A stretch of DNA of 64,000 nt, taken from NCBI GenBank assembly GCA_037953745.1, contig JBAKBP010001602.1:124001-188000 (forward strand), read 5' to 3'. Of this stretch, positions 34,164 to 45,835 are shown piece after piece. Both the position numbers and the translations under genes were made by a program. The notes beneath the pieces were generated by a model. That model was given only the letters and a program-made list of their open reading frames with translations. It ran no database searches and was not told the DNA's origin. The DNA is from Lithodes maja (taxonomy: Eukaryota > Arthropoda > Malacostraca > Decapoda > Lithodidae). Position 1 is the stretch's first letter. Every line of letters begins with the position of its first letter.

Positions 34164-35452
34164 ATGTCAGCTACTAGTACTACAAAACTCAAAGCAACTT
34201 GCGCTAAGTGCAAGAAGCTAAAGTGGTGTATCGACTTCTAAGAAGGTGCATATGCCAGCATCAACCATGATAGTCTCTGTCTCTTTTGTGAGATAGAAGG
34301 CAAATTCACGAATGAGGTAGCTGAGAGTAAGGAACAACTGAAAAAAGAGCACTGAGAACACAATCCTGAAGAACGAAGTTTCTGAAGGAAGAAAATAAGT
34401 GGAAGAATTGAGAAAGGATATAAATAGCCTTAGAAGACAAACTAAAGTAAGAGTGGCACCTGTTCCTTCAAACACCAGTAGTATAAGTCATGCAGGTGGA
34501 ACAATGCCAGTCTAGGAGGCAACAACTGAAGCAAAAACTACAGAAGAGGCTGCAAGTCCTGCTACCGCTAGTGCTAGTGACCCTCGCTATGCCTGGAAAA
34601 AGGTAAAACATATAAAGAAGAAAAAGGCCAGACAGGAATATGAGGTTTACACCTCAAATAGCACTCTAGATAGTGCCAAAAGTCAGTATGGCATCCCTAA
34701 GTCCTTACAGAAAAGAGGGAAAAATTATAGTCAAATGCAGAGTGGGCAGCGAAATACTAGGCCAATTAGGCATCATTCAGACAAGAAAGGATACAACCTT
34801 AACATGTCAAGCAGGTTTGGTCTTGTTAGTGACAAAGAGACAAAAACAATTTTGATTGGAGATTCCCAGGTCAAAGGATGAGAGTCTCACTTTGTTAAGT
34901 TTCGCCGAGATGTGCGAAAGGTGAAGAGCCTCTTAGGTGCAAAGACTTCCAAGATCACAAAGGAAGTAGAAAAAGTCTGGTCCAAAGTTTAAGGGGATGG
35001 CAGTAATATCCCAGGTCAGTGGTAATGACCTGTTCCTCAAAGGAAATAAAGTCGGTGCCACAGAGTCAATAATAGGAGAGGTCATGACTCAGGCTGATGA
35101 GCTCTTACTCAAGACAGACAGAGGCATGATACTTGGTATTTTGCCCATGATGTATGGAGGGGATTGTGCTACCAACAAAGCAATTGGCTTAAATGGTAGG
35201 TTAGCTGACCTGTGTACCCAGAAAGGGGTGAGATTTGTGGACCCATTTGATGAGTTTTATGGGAAGCGCAACCTCTACCTCCGTGACGGTGTGCACTTAA
35301 GCACTAGTGGTAAAATCAAACTTGGTGATTTCCTAAATCACCATCTTTACAGATTGCTGAGGGCAAGCAAAAATGCTGAAAGCACCCCCCAGCAGGAAAA
35401 ATGCAAACCTTCATCAGCAGATCTCAAACTTCCAAAAAGAGGTCCCACAAAA
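34164..35452 (+). pseudogene. CR1/L2-type LINE C1, ORF1 with esterase domain (broken)
   Basis: The first ATG (34164) opens 25 codons with a CAKCKK motif before TAA. In continuing frames are a second Cys pair (LCLFCE) that would complete a zinc-binding module, a Lys/Glu-rich likely coiled coil, and an SGNH-hydrolase-like domain. Block I is ILIGDSQVKG (about 34850-34880), the GND block SGNDLF is at about 35020, and the last block DGVHLSTSGK is at 35285-35315. CR1/L2-clade ORF1 proteins are known to carry such esterase domains. At least four stops and one frameshift interrupt it. The segment 34997-35455 is open for 152 codons. About 270 bp of likely 5' UTR precede it (33890-34163). Confidence 0.8.
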
Positions 35453-35715
35453 TGAGGAGTTAGTCCCTCTGAGAGCAAGAATACCTCTCAACAAATGACA
35501 GAGTTCCCTAGTAGATTGAGTGATGACCCGCACCTCCCTCTAGACTCTACACTGCAGTTGCCAATTTCTGAACCACTAGACAGTGGTTCTTCTACCTCAG
35601 GTGAGGATTCACCAAAATTATAGGAGATTACAACACCTCTGGTAGTGTACAGAGACCCCTTTCTGTTCAGGAAACGAGGTAAGCTAGGGGGTTCTAAGAA
35701 AAACCTGAATCCCCT

Positions 35716-38617
35716 TAAGGTAGTATTATTTAATGCCAGGTCAATTAGGAATAAATTCTCCGAACTTTGAGCATTGTTGTCTATAGAATGCTTTGATGTA
35801 TCACTGAATCCTGGATTCACAGTGATACCACAGATCATGTTGGGGAATTTGAAATACCTGGATATAAAATGTTCCACAAAGACCGAACCATGCAGGAAGG
35901 GGACAGAATTCATTTATACACTTGACCAAATAACAATCTTTACACTGGTGAGCTGTAAATAATCTAGTTTGAACAGAATGAATCAGGTGAAACATACATC
36001 TGTGAGGTATTATCATAAGATTTCGACCTACTTCCAGAATGTTTAGAGCATTAGTGTAAAGATTGTTTTTTGGTCGAGTGTACATCAGAGATTTTCTAAA
36101 CCCCTTTGACTGCAAGATCAGGTCAGAACATGAACTGTTTGGAGTAGACTCAATCTAGGTAACTCTATCTATAGGAGTGTTCTGGTGTACGGTCAAGGTT
36201 AATAAGTGTTGTCAGATATTTCACAAAGTTTCGGACACTGACTAATACACTGAGGGATCAGCACTTTTCCCAGTAACTATACAGATACCAATAACACTTT
36301 TTGAGCGAAAACCACTGGAATCTATGACAACACTTAATTGTACAAGCCTCCACATCAAAATGTTGAAAAGGATGAACTTCTGTACACAAGACTGAGTGCT
36401 GTTATCGAGGGTAAAACCAGTGTGATCTTAGGTGACTTCAATTGCCTAGTAAACTGGGAAGCAAGAACTGCAGATGCTGAAGGTAGGCGTCTTGTGGACT
36501 TTGCTAATTTTAACTTTTTGACCCAGTGGGTGAATGAGCCAACTAGTGGGAATAATATACTTGAGCTTGTACTCACCACTGAAGATGAAAGTGTGACCAG
36601 CTTATCTGTTGGGGAATCACTCAGAGGTAGTGACCACAATCTAGTTAGGTTCTCTCTTCGCACCTTTAGCAGCAGACCTACCAGTCCTCAAATTGCAAAA
36701 CTAGATTTCCGTTGTGCAAATATTGAAGGCCTTCGGGGAAGCTTATCCCAGATCAGACTCGAGGGTGAGAATTTTAATGCTATTTGGTGCTCATTCAAAG
36801 AGCAGCTTATGGCTCAACAAGCTGCATTCGTTCCTACTAAATTTACCAAATCAGGCTCAACCCAACCAAAATGGTTCACAAGTGACATAGCTTCAGCAAT
36901 TAGAAAGAGAAAAGTTGCATACAGAAAAGCCAAAATAGGTCAAGACCAAAGAGATTTAGAGTCCTTCAAAAATAGGTTTAGAAGAGTGAAATATCTTATA
37001 AAGGAAGCAAAGCAGAATGAAGAATTCATGGTTGCAGCCCTTTGCAAAGAAAGTCCTAAAGAGTTCTTCAGCTATGTGAACAGCAGGAAGCCATTCAAAA
37101 GTAGAAAGGGGATCACAAGTGTCCCAAGAAATATCGGCCAATTAGCTTGACTTCTATCATAGAAGGGATACTATTAGACAAGATAGTTGACTACCTAGAA
37201 ATCCATAATTAAATTACAGATTCCCAACATGGATTCAGGCGACACCGATCATGTCTTACCAATTTGCTGGAATGTTTCCATGAAATGCTGAGTGAGTATG
37301 ACAAAAGTAGAGCCATAGACATCCCTTTACTTAGATTTTCAAAAAATCTTTTGACAAAGTGCCTCATTGCAGGCTAAAGTCACAAGTGAGTGTGCTAGGT
37401 ATCACTACAGAGGTCACAAATTGGATAGAAAGTTGGCTAACAGGTAGACAACAACGAGTGGTAATATATGGTGTTTATTGTGAGTGGACTTCAGTTACTT
37501 CTGGAGGTCCACAAGTATCTGTCCTTGGCCCACTATTGTTTATCATCATATATGTCAATGACATCGATATTGGTCTGTTGAGTGTGATCTCCAAGTTTGC
37601 AGATGTCATAAAGATTGGAATGAATATGAAAGACCCCAAAGGGGTTGAACCGCTCAGGATGGACCTCGACAGACTAGGTGAATGGTCGGAGACATGGCAG
37701 ATGCTTCTAAACTTGGAAAAGTGCAAGGTGATGCATATCGGCCGAGCAAACCCCAATTCAGGCTATTCACTATTGGGAATGCCTCTGGAAGTGACTGACT
37801 TAGAAAAGGATTTGGGTGTTCTGATTAGCAGTGATCTAAAGTTTTCCAAGCAGTGCATTGAAGTAGAGAAGAAAGCTCAGAAATTATTGGGCTATATTAA
37901 GAGGCAATTTAAGTATAGAAATAAGGAAATATTCTTCACACTTTACAACGCTCTGATATTGCCTTTCCTGGAATATATTGTACCATAGACTACAGTTGAT
38001 CTGGACTTGACACGAAAATGGATCTTTGCAGTAAGGGACCCAAAATCAGAAAACGAAACTCCAAGTTCGAACCTCGAAACAGCGAAAATATTATATTTTC
38101 GCGGTTTCCAGGTTCGAAATATGGGGTTCATTCTCCGATTTTGGGTCCCTTACTGCAAAGTTCCATTTTCGTGTCAAGTCCAGATCTACTGTAGTCTATG
38201 GCTGTTCAATTCTGGTCTCCAGAACTCAGAAAAGATATAGAGCGACTGGAAAGAGTACAAGCTAGGGCTACAAAGATTATTCCATCGCTTAGAAGAATGA
38301 GCTATGAGGACTGATTGAGAGCTCTTGACCTCGTCCCGTTGGAGACACGCAGACTACCAGGTCAGCTCATTGAAGTTTTTAAAATACTTAATGGGTTTGA
38401 CAAATTGGATTATAGCAAAATGTTTAGCCTCAATATGAATAAAACACGCAACCATGGCTGGAAATTAGAATGGAAAAGGTTCAGCACTAGTATCTGTGGA
38501 GACTTGTTCACATATAAGATCTGTTCTACCAGGAACAAACTTCCATCCAAAGTTATAAATATTTCTTCAGTAGAGCAGTTCAAGAAAAAAGTATATGGTA
38601 TGTTGCACACTCTATAA
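35716..38617 (+). pseudogene. CR1/L2-type LINE C1, ORF2 endonuclease-RT (deleted and frameshifted)
   Basis: The endonuclease start (VVLFNARSIRNKFSEL) is at 35720. After a scrambled stretch (35800-36335), 36338-37150 is open for 270 codons with ILGDFN (about 36425) and GSDHNLVRFSL (about 36625). The frame then jumps directly from the linker (KPFKSRKGITS) to KYRPISLTSII, so the RT fingers are missing, an internal deletion of probably several hundred bases. The RT palm continues with HGFRRHRS, a shifted FDKVPH and GGPQVSVLGPLLF. Its catalytic FADD reads FADV (37596-37607). The C-terminal part (LETRRLPGQLIEVFKILNG) ends at 38617. A 219-bp foldback is inserted at 37983-38201. It is dead. The 3' UTR runs to about 38960. 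Confidence 0.85.
37983..38201. mobile_element. 219-bp foldback MITE inserted in the CR1 RT
   Basis: The arms of about 80 bp are almost perfect inverted repeats (CCATAGACTACAGTTGATCT / CCATAGACTACAGTAGATCT, then GGACTTGACACG). CAGT next to TA at 37990-37994 and the mirrored site fits a Tc1/mariner-like tip, but the inverted match extends 8 bp beyond those TA sites, so the true ends are unsure. It disrupts the LINE between EYI and the FWSPE-type motif. Confidence 0.7.
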
Positions 38618-39042
38618 AGAGAGTAGTGCACTAAGCAGTCTCACTTTTCTTTCACTTCGAGTATCCCCTTGGAATGGACCGCAAGGTCTCCGAGATACTA
38701 ATTATCCCTTGTAACTCCTTGTAACTCTCTCTTTCTCTCTTTTTCTGAGCAATTTGGCTTCCCGCCCTAGAAGTCAACATTTGATCTGATTATAGCACTC
38801 TAGGCCCTCGTTGTTGTTTTGTGTTTTGTCTTGTTTTTCTGGGAGAACTATTTGATGTTATTGTTGAACTCAATATTATTTTTGTATCAGTGCTTCATGA
38901 GATACTTTGAAAATGCCTGAGACTCGAAGGAATAATAATACTGATTATTGACCTGGTGTCTTTAATTAATCATATAAACTGGAGTGTTATCAAATCTGGT
39001 GGGTAGGAACCTTCCTCCATCCTAATAGTGTCACAGAAGTAA
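38618..39042. other. CR1 3' UTR and spacer
   Basis: To about 38960 it is the 3' untranslated part of LINE C1, ending near GGAATAATAATACTG. The rest is non-coding spacer. Confidence 0.5.
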
Positions 39043-39253
39043 AGCTGGCATCACACGAACACTTTTTCCTTCAACATTTAACCTTATCACTGGTCTGGCA
39101 GCTTATGAGGTCAACATTTAGATTATTTCGGTTACCTAAATTCATCTACCATTAGTCTAGTTTCCGATACCAGGGCAAAATACTCCAGAAATGTTGCCTG
39201 ATAAATGTTGATCATCGAATGTTGACTATAAAAGGTCTGGTGTGATACCGGCT
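39043..39253. mobile_element. PIF/Harbinger-like MITE HB5
   Basis: The inverted tips AGCTGGCATCACAC / AGCCGGTATCACAC are flanked by TAA on both sides (39040-39042 and 39254-39256). The 211-bp interior repeats a CAACATTTA motif in both orientations. The tip fits the same pattern as HB1-HB3. Confidence 0.75.
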
Positions 39254-39442
39254 TAAGCCAGGGGTATGTTCTGGAGCCTATATTTGCTATCCCTTATATA
39301 AACTGGCGACGGGGTTGGGCAGCCGGACACATTCACTCTAAAGTATTGTTGGTAATGCTAGAATCACCAACTTTGGTTTGGTTGAAGACGATGTTGTATT
39401 TATAATTTGTGTACTCGATCTTGAAGCTCTGAAAAAGGAGCT

Positions 39443-39727
39443 CTAAAGGGAGGAGTTTGGTATAGTTGTACATATACTTATTTGTATATACATCTATTAG
39501 TTCCTCCCTAGACCTCCATCAAGCTTTAGAACAAAAACACCCCCAAGTCCCCCTTCAAGATAAATGTCTAGCCCGAAGGCCAGTATATCCTAAATTGCAA
39601 TCTTGCTATTGCTCGCCAGGAAAATATTGACACCTAAATGGCACGCAAGGTCTTGATATTGATATAGAAATGAAACGGAAGGTTTTAAAATCGACAAACT
39701 AATGGGGCTAAGCATGAGGAAGACCCC
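39443..39727 (-). mobile_element. TTAA-MITE family F3, copy h (decayed)
   Basis: F3 core blocks in inverse orientation: CTCCCTAGACCTCCATCAAGC, CTTGCTATTGCTCGCCAGG and AACTAATGGGGCTAA. The left end is CTAA and the right end is lost. Confidence 0.65.
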
Positions 39728-40604
39728 ATTCAGGTGTCAGTACGATGGTGCCCACAGACTTGCTTTAGATCTAACCCTACAAACTAACACACACAGTTAG
39801 GACAGAAACATGAAGGTAAGATTCACAGTTGGTATATATCAAACTCCTCTTTGGTACACAGAACTTCCATTACCGTGTGCCCAGTGTTACTCAGTCTAGG
39901 CATTTCCTCCACTTTTTTGTAGTCTTTTCATGTGTGTGTGTGTGTGTGTGTGCGTGTGTGTGTACTAGTGTGTGTTTTTGTTTACTATCATATATAGAGC
40001 TTGAGTCACCTTATGATCTTTCCATCATTTAATGTAATCAAGCATTATCCAGTAGTTAATCAATGTTTGTGAAGCCTGAATGAAGAGTGAGCAACGCTAT
40101 ACATTACAATTTACGCTGATACATATACCGCTGAATGATTTCAAAGGTACAACTGAAATAATTAAACTTTGCTATACATGATTCTGCCTTCTTCTTTGAC
40201 CATATATTTTGTTACATTTTGTGAGTCTTTATTCGTATTTTTTCTAAATAACCCAGCTCTGTAGTTTGTTTAATTAACAAACAGCAGTGGTAAAATGTCC
40301 TGGCGCAAGTAGAAGTCATAGTTATGAAATATCTGGTGTGTCTCTTCTTCAATACAGTGACTTCCATTACTGTGCATAAAGTAATATTTGCCAGTCTATT
40401 GTTTTCTGTATCGCCCATCCGTCTGTTCAACCTCTTTTGTATGTATGTATGTATGTATGTATGTAACTCTCTGGCTAAAGCTTTCTTGTTATTCTCAAAC
40501 TAAATATTTCTGAGCTGTTTATCTCTCCCCTAATTTTCCGACTATCCAAAATTCTTTGACTATCTAACTTCTAAAGTGTAACACATTCTATCCATCTCTC
40601 TTAC
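39728..40604. other. Non-coding stretch with microsatellites
   Basis: It contains a (GT)n tract (39933-39965) and a (TATG)n tract (40438-40464). No gene is seen. Confidence 0.5.
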
Positions 40605-43600
40605 ACAGAAATCTCCATCCTAGGAGACTTCAACGTTCACCACCGCCAATGGCTCTCCTCTCATTCCAATAACACACCTGGTGAACAAGCCTACATCTTT
40701 TCTATCCTAAATGAATTAGAGCAGTTAGTCCAGCAACCCACCTGTATCCCAGATCGCTTCGGAGATCGGCCCAACATTCTTGACTTATTTCTAACCTCTA
40801 ACCCTTCTGCTTACACTGTAAATCTTTTCTCTCCTTTGGGCTCTTCCGACCCTAAACTTATCTCTGTCACCTGTCATATCTCTCTGGTACGGCCACCCGA
40901 TCTTCCCAGCCGGCGGCGCTTGTGGCACTTTGGCAATGCCGACTGGGAGGCTCTTCAGCAGTACTTCTTTGATTTCCCATGGAACTTGGCCGGGGACCTT
41001 CGGAGAATGCTGAATGCATTACCGAGGTAATCGTCTCTTGCATGGAAGCATACATCCCATTTTTTTTCTCCCAGACTAATGCAAATGAATCTTGGTTTAT
41101 GCACGCTTGTTCTACTGCTGTCCGCAATAAGGAGAAATAATTCAACAGTACCGTCGCCTTCAAACTCAAGAATCTCATACTTCCTATGTTTCTGCCCGGA
41201 ATCAAGCCAAATCTGCCAAACATTCTTTCTTCAATAATAAATGCACTGAACTATCCAACTCTAGCTCGTCCCAAGCCTTCTGGCATCTAGCCAAAAACCT
41301 CTCACCGTCACTTTTTCCTCTGACAAAGCTGAACTCTTCGCTAACACTTTCACTAACAACTCCACTTTGGATGATTCCGGTGCTATTCCTCCCTCTACAC
41401 CCCCATACTTATGCCTAATATCATTATTTCTTCCAAGGCTGTACTTTCTACCCTCTCTGGGCTAAATACTAAGAAGGCATATGGACCGGATGGTGTTCCT
41501 CCTGTTTTACTCATAAACTGTGCTTCCATGTTGACTCCCTGCCTAGGCAAACTCTTCCTTCTCTGTTTCTCCTTTAACATCTTCCATTCTTGCTGGAAGT
41601 TCGCTCTCATTCAACCTGTCCCAAAGAAGGGTGACCGCTCTCAACCCTCCAACTATCGTCCAATTGCTCTCATTACTTGCATCTCTAAAGTTTTTGAATC
41701 TATTCATACCTCAAAATTTCTTAAGCATTTATCTTCCCATAACCTACTCTCAGACCACCAGTATGGCTTGCTTAACCCAAGAACAGCAAGCCTCCTCAAT
41801 TGAGTCTGAACCCTACTAGGGCAAGCGTCCTCATTATGAGCCAAGGCCTAAAAACATCCTACTGGCACTCAAAACAAAGGAATGTGTGATTAAGTGAGAT
41901 AATTCCCCTCCATACCTCCTATCACTCCCCCCCCCTCCCCCCCCCTTCAATTATCACTTATTTTTCCTCTTATTCCCCTGTTTATCGTGTAATTTTTCGT
42001 GCCAATATATACCAGCCTATTCCAAGGTCGATAGGGAAGTGTGTAAGGATCATAGCGAGAGAGAGACTTCACTAGCCAGATATCAGTCTGGCTTCAGGCC
42101 TGAGAGGGGAGGGTGTATGTCTCACGCTCCTCTCACCTCATGACTGGACGGTCGGTAATATATTTAGTCTTTTTCACCCCCCAAATACTATTCCAACTTG
42201 TTTTTATTGTTGTTACATGTTAATATCTCCACAATAAACGTAAAATAGGCGCATATGAATGAGTAATAACGATATTTATCGTAAAATTACGAAATTCGTC
42301 GGGATTTACCCACAATACCTTCGCCCAGCGCGACGTTTTAAATACCATAGGATCGCCGTTCTTAGGTTAAGGGCCGCTCTACTGGTGGTCTTCTTTCTTA
42401 TCTTACTAACTCCTGGTCATCCTCCATTCGGAACTTCGGTGAGAATTTCTCTGTTGCGCTATCGAAGGCCTTCGATAGAGTCTGGCACAAATCCCTCATT
42501 TCGAAACTACCCTCCTTCGGTTTTTATCCTTCCATCTTTGCCTTTGTCTCTGATTTTCTTTCCGGCCATTCCATAGCTGCAGATGTGGATGGCCACCTTT
42601 CACTTCCTCAACCTATCAACTCTGGTGTTCCTCAGGGTTCTGTCCTATATCAAAATTATCTTCCTATTATTTATTAACGACCTTCTCAACTGCACCTCCA
42701 GCCCCATGCACTCATATGCTACTGACTTTACATTACACTATTCAACTAGCCTTCCACAAAATCATTCACAGCAGGAACTTCAAAACTCACGTAAGGAGGC
42801 CATATAGCACCTATCTTCTGATCTCTCTACTATCTCCAATTGGGGTAGAGAAAACCTTGTTACTTTCAATGCTTCCAAAATTCAAATTCTCCATCTGCCG
42901 TCTCGTCGCCCTCTTTCTGAAAAAATATGACTTACTCTTCAACAACATACAAATTAACTGTTCATCTTCTCTTAATATTCTTGGTGTCTCTTTTTCTTCT
43001 GATCCCTCCTGGAGAGATCATATTACCACTCTTGCTAAAACAGCTTCCCAGAAGGTGGTTGTACTCAACCGCCTCTAGGACTTCTTTAACGCTGCGCAGC
43101 TTCTTGCTCTATATAGGGGCACAGTGCGTTCTTGTATTGAGTATTGTTCACAGGTGTGGGGAGGATCCTCTCACACAGCACTTCTAGACAAAGTAGAAAA
43201 GAAAGCTTTCCGTCTCATTAACTCACGTCCACTCACCAGTTCTCTGCAGTCTCTCTCTCTCTTCGCCGCAATGTTCTATCTCTCTCACTATTCTACCGTT
43301 AGTACAATAATCAGTGTTCCATAGAGCTCTCCCAGTGTATACCACCCCCTCTTCGTAGAGCACGTAGCACCCGTCTTGCATCTCAATCCCACCCATACTC
43401 TGTGCAACTCTCCAACCCTAGAGTGAAACATTATTCTCAATAGTTTTCTATTCAACAGCTGAGCTCTGGAGCTCTCTCTCAAAATCAGTCTTTCCCTTTT
43501 CCTATGACTTAAAATGCTTCAAACTCCGTGTGTCTAGGCATTTGGCTCGAGTGTCCCTTGATTTTGGCCCTGTCACTCTTTCAACTCTGGGGGAGGCACT

Positions 43601-43820
43601 TGCCACAGGCAGTTCTGCCTTTTGTCTCCTTCATTCACATAGAAAAACAAAACATACTCAGGCACATACCCCATTGCTGGGGGTGGCCGATACGAGACAG
43701 AGCCCGAAAAGAAACATTTAAAGTTCCTATTCTCAGGGTCCGGGACCACTTTCGCGTTCCCTCATTCGTTTCTATGTCTCATCGAGCTCTTTTACTTTCC
43801 TGTATTCGTTCGATTCCCAC
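40605..43820 (+). pseudogene. Jockey-like LINE copy A3, interrupted and decayed
   Basis: It starts within the endonuclease (ILGDFNVHHRQWL-like, about 40616) and includes FFDFPWN. RT motifs follow (KKAYGPDGVPPVLLINC, SNYRPIALITCISKVFE) up to 41771. The MITE 41772-42370 is inserted exactly at the GRSTG motif. The RT resumes (ISKAFDRVWHK in a shifted frame, QGSVL, HSYATDF replacing HSYADDS) and ends in the conserved C-terminal region, 3' UTR and tail near 43820. There are many small indels and stops. Its long 3' UTR, absent from A2, explains fragments at 6270-6470 and 46890-46930. Confidence 0.85.
41772..42370 (+). mobile_element. TTAA-MITE family F2, copy 2, uninterrupted
   Basis: TTAA lies at 41772-41775 and 42367-42370, with inverted ends TTAACCCAAGAACAGC / TTAACCTAAGAACGGC. 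Removing it joins the LINE A3 reading between CAGTATGGCTTGC and GGGCCGCTCTACTGG as in copy A2. It serves as the reference for copy 1 at 1277-2379. Confidence 0.85.
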
Positions 43821-43823
43821 CGA

Positions 43824-43990
43824 TTAACACCTTTCTGTCCCGGCGACGTCTTTTTAACTTTATTCTGGCTACTATTAGAATGCTGTATTCAGTTTACAAA
43901 GGGGCTCCAGCAATTCACAGGCTTCGAACTATTTCACTTAACCCTTTTAACTACCCCAGATCCTTCTTAAACTGCACATTATCTGTCCTT
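43824..43990. mobile_element. TTAA-MITE family F4, copy 5 (partial)
   Basis: TTAACACCTTTCTGTCCCGGCGACGTC at the left is the family start, followed by TTTATTCTGGCTACTATTAGAA. The right end is degraded. Confidence 0.55.
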
Positions 43991-44060
43991 TTGTCGTCAC
44001 CCCCCTTTTTCATTGAGTTGGCTAATGTTCCCAGCAGCATGTTTTTCTTAAAGGTTTGTA

Positions 44061-44391
44061 TTAATGGGGGATGGGTGTATTTATTTCCGCATTTATGTAT
44101 ATTTTTTTAATTGTTTTAAGTTTCCTCCCTAGATATCCATCAAGCTTAAAAAAATACACCCCTCAAGACTTCTCTTCAAGATGAATTTGTAAATGTTTCG
44201 ATAGAAAAATTTCCCGGCCTCCTCTTATATTACAGGTTCCCTATATCTCGCCAGGAAAACATGTACACCTTATTGACGCGAAAGGTCTTAAAATCGCCAT
44301 ACTAATGAGCCGAACGTCATCAATTCTGAAAACTAATGGGGCTAAACATGAGGGAGAATGGGGACCAGAAAAACGACCGATCTCCCCTTAA
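44061..44391 (-). mobile_element. TTAA-MITE family F3, copy i
   Basis: TTAA lies at 44061-44064 and 44388-44391. It is an inverse-orientation copy, 331 bp, with a deletion in the GGCCGAAGGCC region. Confidence 0.75.
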
Positions 44392-44495
44392 ATGTGTTCA
44401 TAATCTATGCACACTCTGATAAGGTTAGTTAGGCCAATAACTCTTGTGGCTTAGTAATTAGAGTTGGGTAGTCTTTGATTCTTGCCATTACTGCT

Positions 44496-44956
44496 TTAAC
44501 CCCTTCTGTACCGGTGCCATCCTTTTATCTTCATTCTGGCTACAATTAGAAATTTGTATTTAGTTTAACCCATCCAATCCCAGCGACGGCTACCAGACGT
44601 CAGTAGATAAGTCACTCTCCAGTCCCAGCGGCGGCTGGGAGCCGTCAGTAATGTACTTTCCTTGTAACTGCCTGTATCAAGCTGTGCCTAGTACCACAAC
44701 CGTTTGAGCACTGCTCTCGATATGGCAACACTTCTCAGCTTATATGCAACCCTCTGAAGGCTGGGAGAGCCAATCTTCCTTCATCTCTTGAGGTGGAAGG
44801 TTGTTCTATCTTGCCATTTTGGCCAGCAAATAATAGGCATCGAATGATCTCACTTATACCCATTTACTACCACAGATCCTTGTTCTACTTCATAAAAACG
44901 TCTAAATACAGCTAGAATATAGAAAACAAAAAACATCGCCGGTATAAACGGGTTAA
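44496..44956. mobile_element. TTAA-MITE family F4, copy 6, with nested F7 MITE
   Basis: TTAA ends lie at 44496-44499 and 44953-44956, with TTAACCCCTTCTGTACCGG / TTAACCCGTTTATACCGGC arms. A further TTAACCC element starts at 44565 (CCAGCGACGGCT, and an imperfect repeat of it) and runs to about 44820; its right TTAA is lost. Confidence 0.65.
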
Positions 44957-45259
44957 TCTACCTTTTGCCAGTATTTCTGAAGTCGTACTGAAATTTAACC
45001 CCATTGTATTATTAAAAATTAACCATGATAAACATAGGTCGGGATTCATATAAACGCACGGCTGAACTAATGTGTCTGGGTGTTTGGGATTCTCTCTTTA
45101 TGTGAACATTTACTCTTTATTTTTCTTGCATACCACTTTATTCTTCCATAAAACTGTAATTGATTCTGATGTAGTATTCCTTCTCTTACACTATTATTGC
45201 AAATGTGGTTGGAGTGGCTAAACAAAAATAATAGCATAGCCCTCTTATGATGTAAAAGT

Positions 45260-45835
45260 ATCTGGGCAGTGTGCTGAGTAAGGATGGGAGTATGGATGAA
45301 GATGTGCGGGAGAAGGTGCAACAGAGGGTTGTAGGAACGCTGAAAGCAGTAACAAGTAATAGGGTGATCAGCATGGAAGTGAAAAAGTCCTTGCATGACA
45401 GTGTGGTAATCCTGACACTGACTTACGGAAGCGAAGCATGGACGTTGGTGGAGAAACTCAGACCAAGATGAGAGTGGTGGACATGAGTTACTTGAGAAGT
45501 GCGTGCAGAGTTACATGGAGGGCTAGACAGACGAATGAGGAAGTAAGAAGGAGGTGTGGTGTGGAGGTAGATGTGCTGGAAAGTGTGAAAAGGAAAACCT
45601 TGAGATGGTTCGGACATATGGAACATATGGGAAGCGAGAGAATGACTAAGAGGGTGTACGAGAGCGAGGTGGAAGGACAGGGAGGGAGAGGTAAACCGAG
45701 AGAGAGGTGGAAGGATGGAGTGAAGAAGTATATGGATGAAGGCGGTGCTGGTAGGGAGGAGGGGCGTCGACTGACTGGGGACAGAGGTGCATAGGGGCGT
45801 TTCGTTCGTGGACAACCCTTCGGGGATCACAGCGT
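45260..45835 (+). pseudogene. LINE-E copy E2, C-terminal RT fragment
   Basis: It encodes the tail of a non-LTR RT polyprotein in two overlapping frames: GSVLSKDGSMDEDVREKVQQ and LTLTYGSEAWTL, then after a frameshift near 45440 RRCGVEVDVLESVKRK, LRWFGHMEHM, and a GRGKPRERWKDGVKKY tail. These motifs (SEAWTL, GH-x-x-RM, GRPRxRWxD) are common to several LINE clades. The catalytic domain is absent. Confidence 0.75.
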
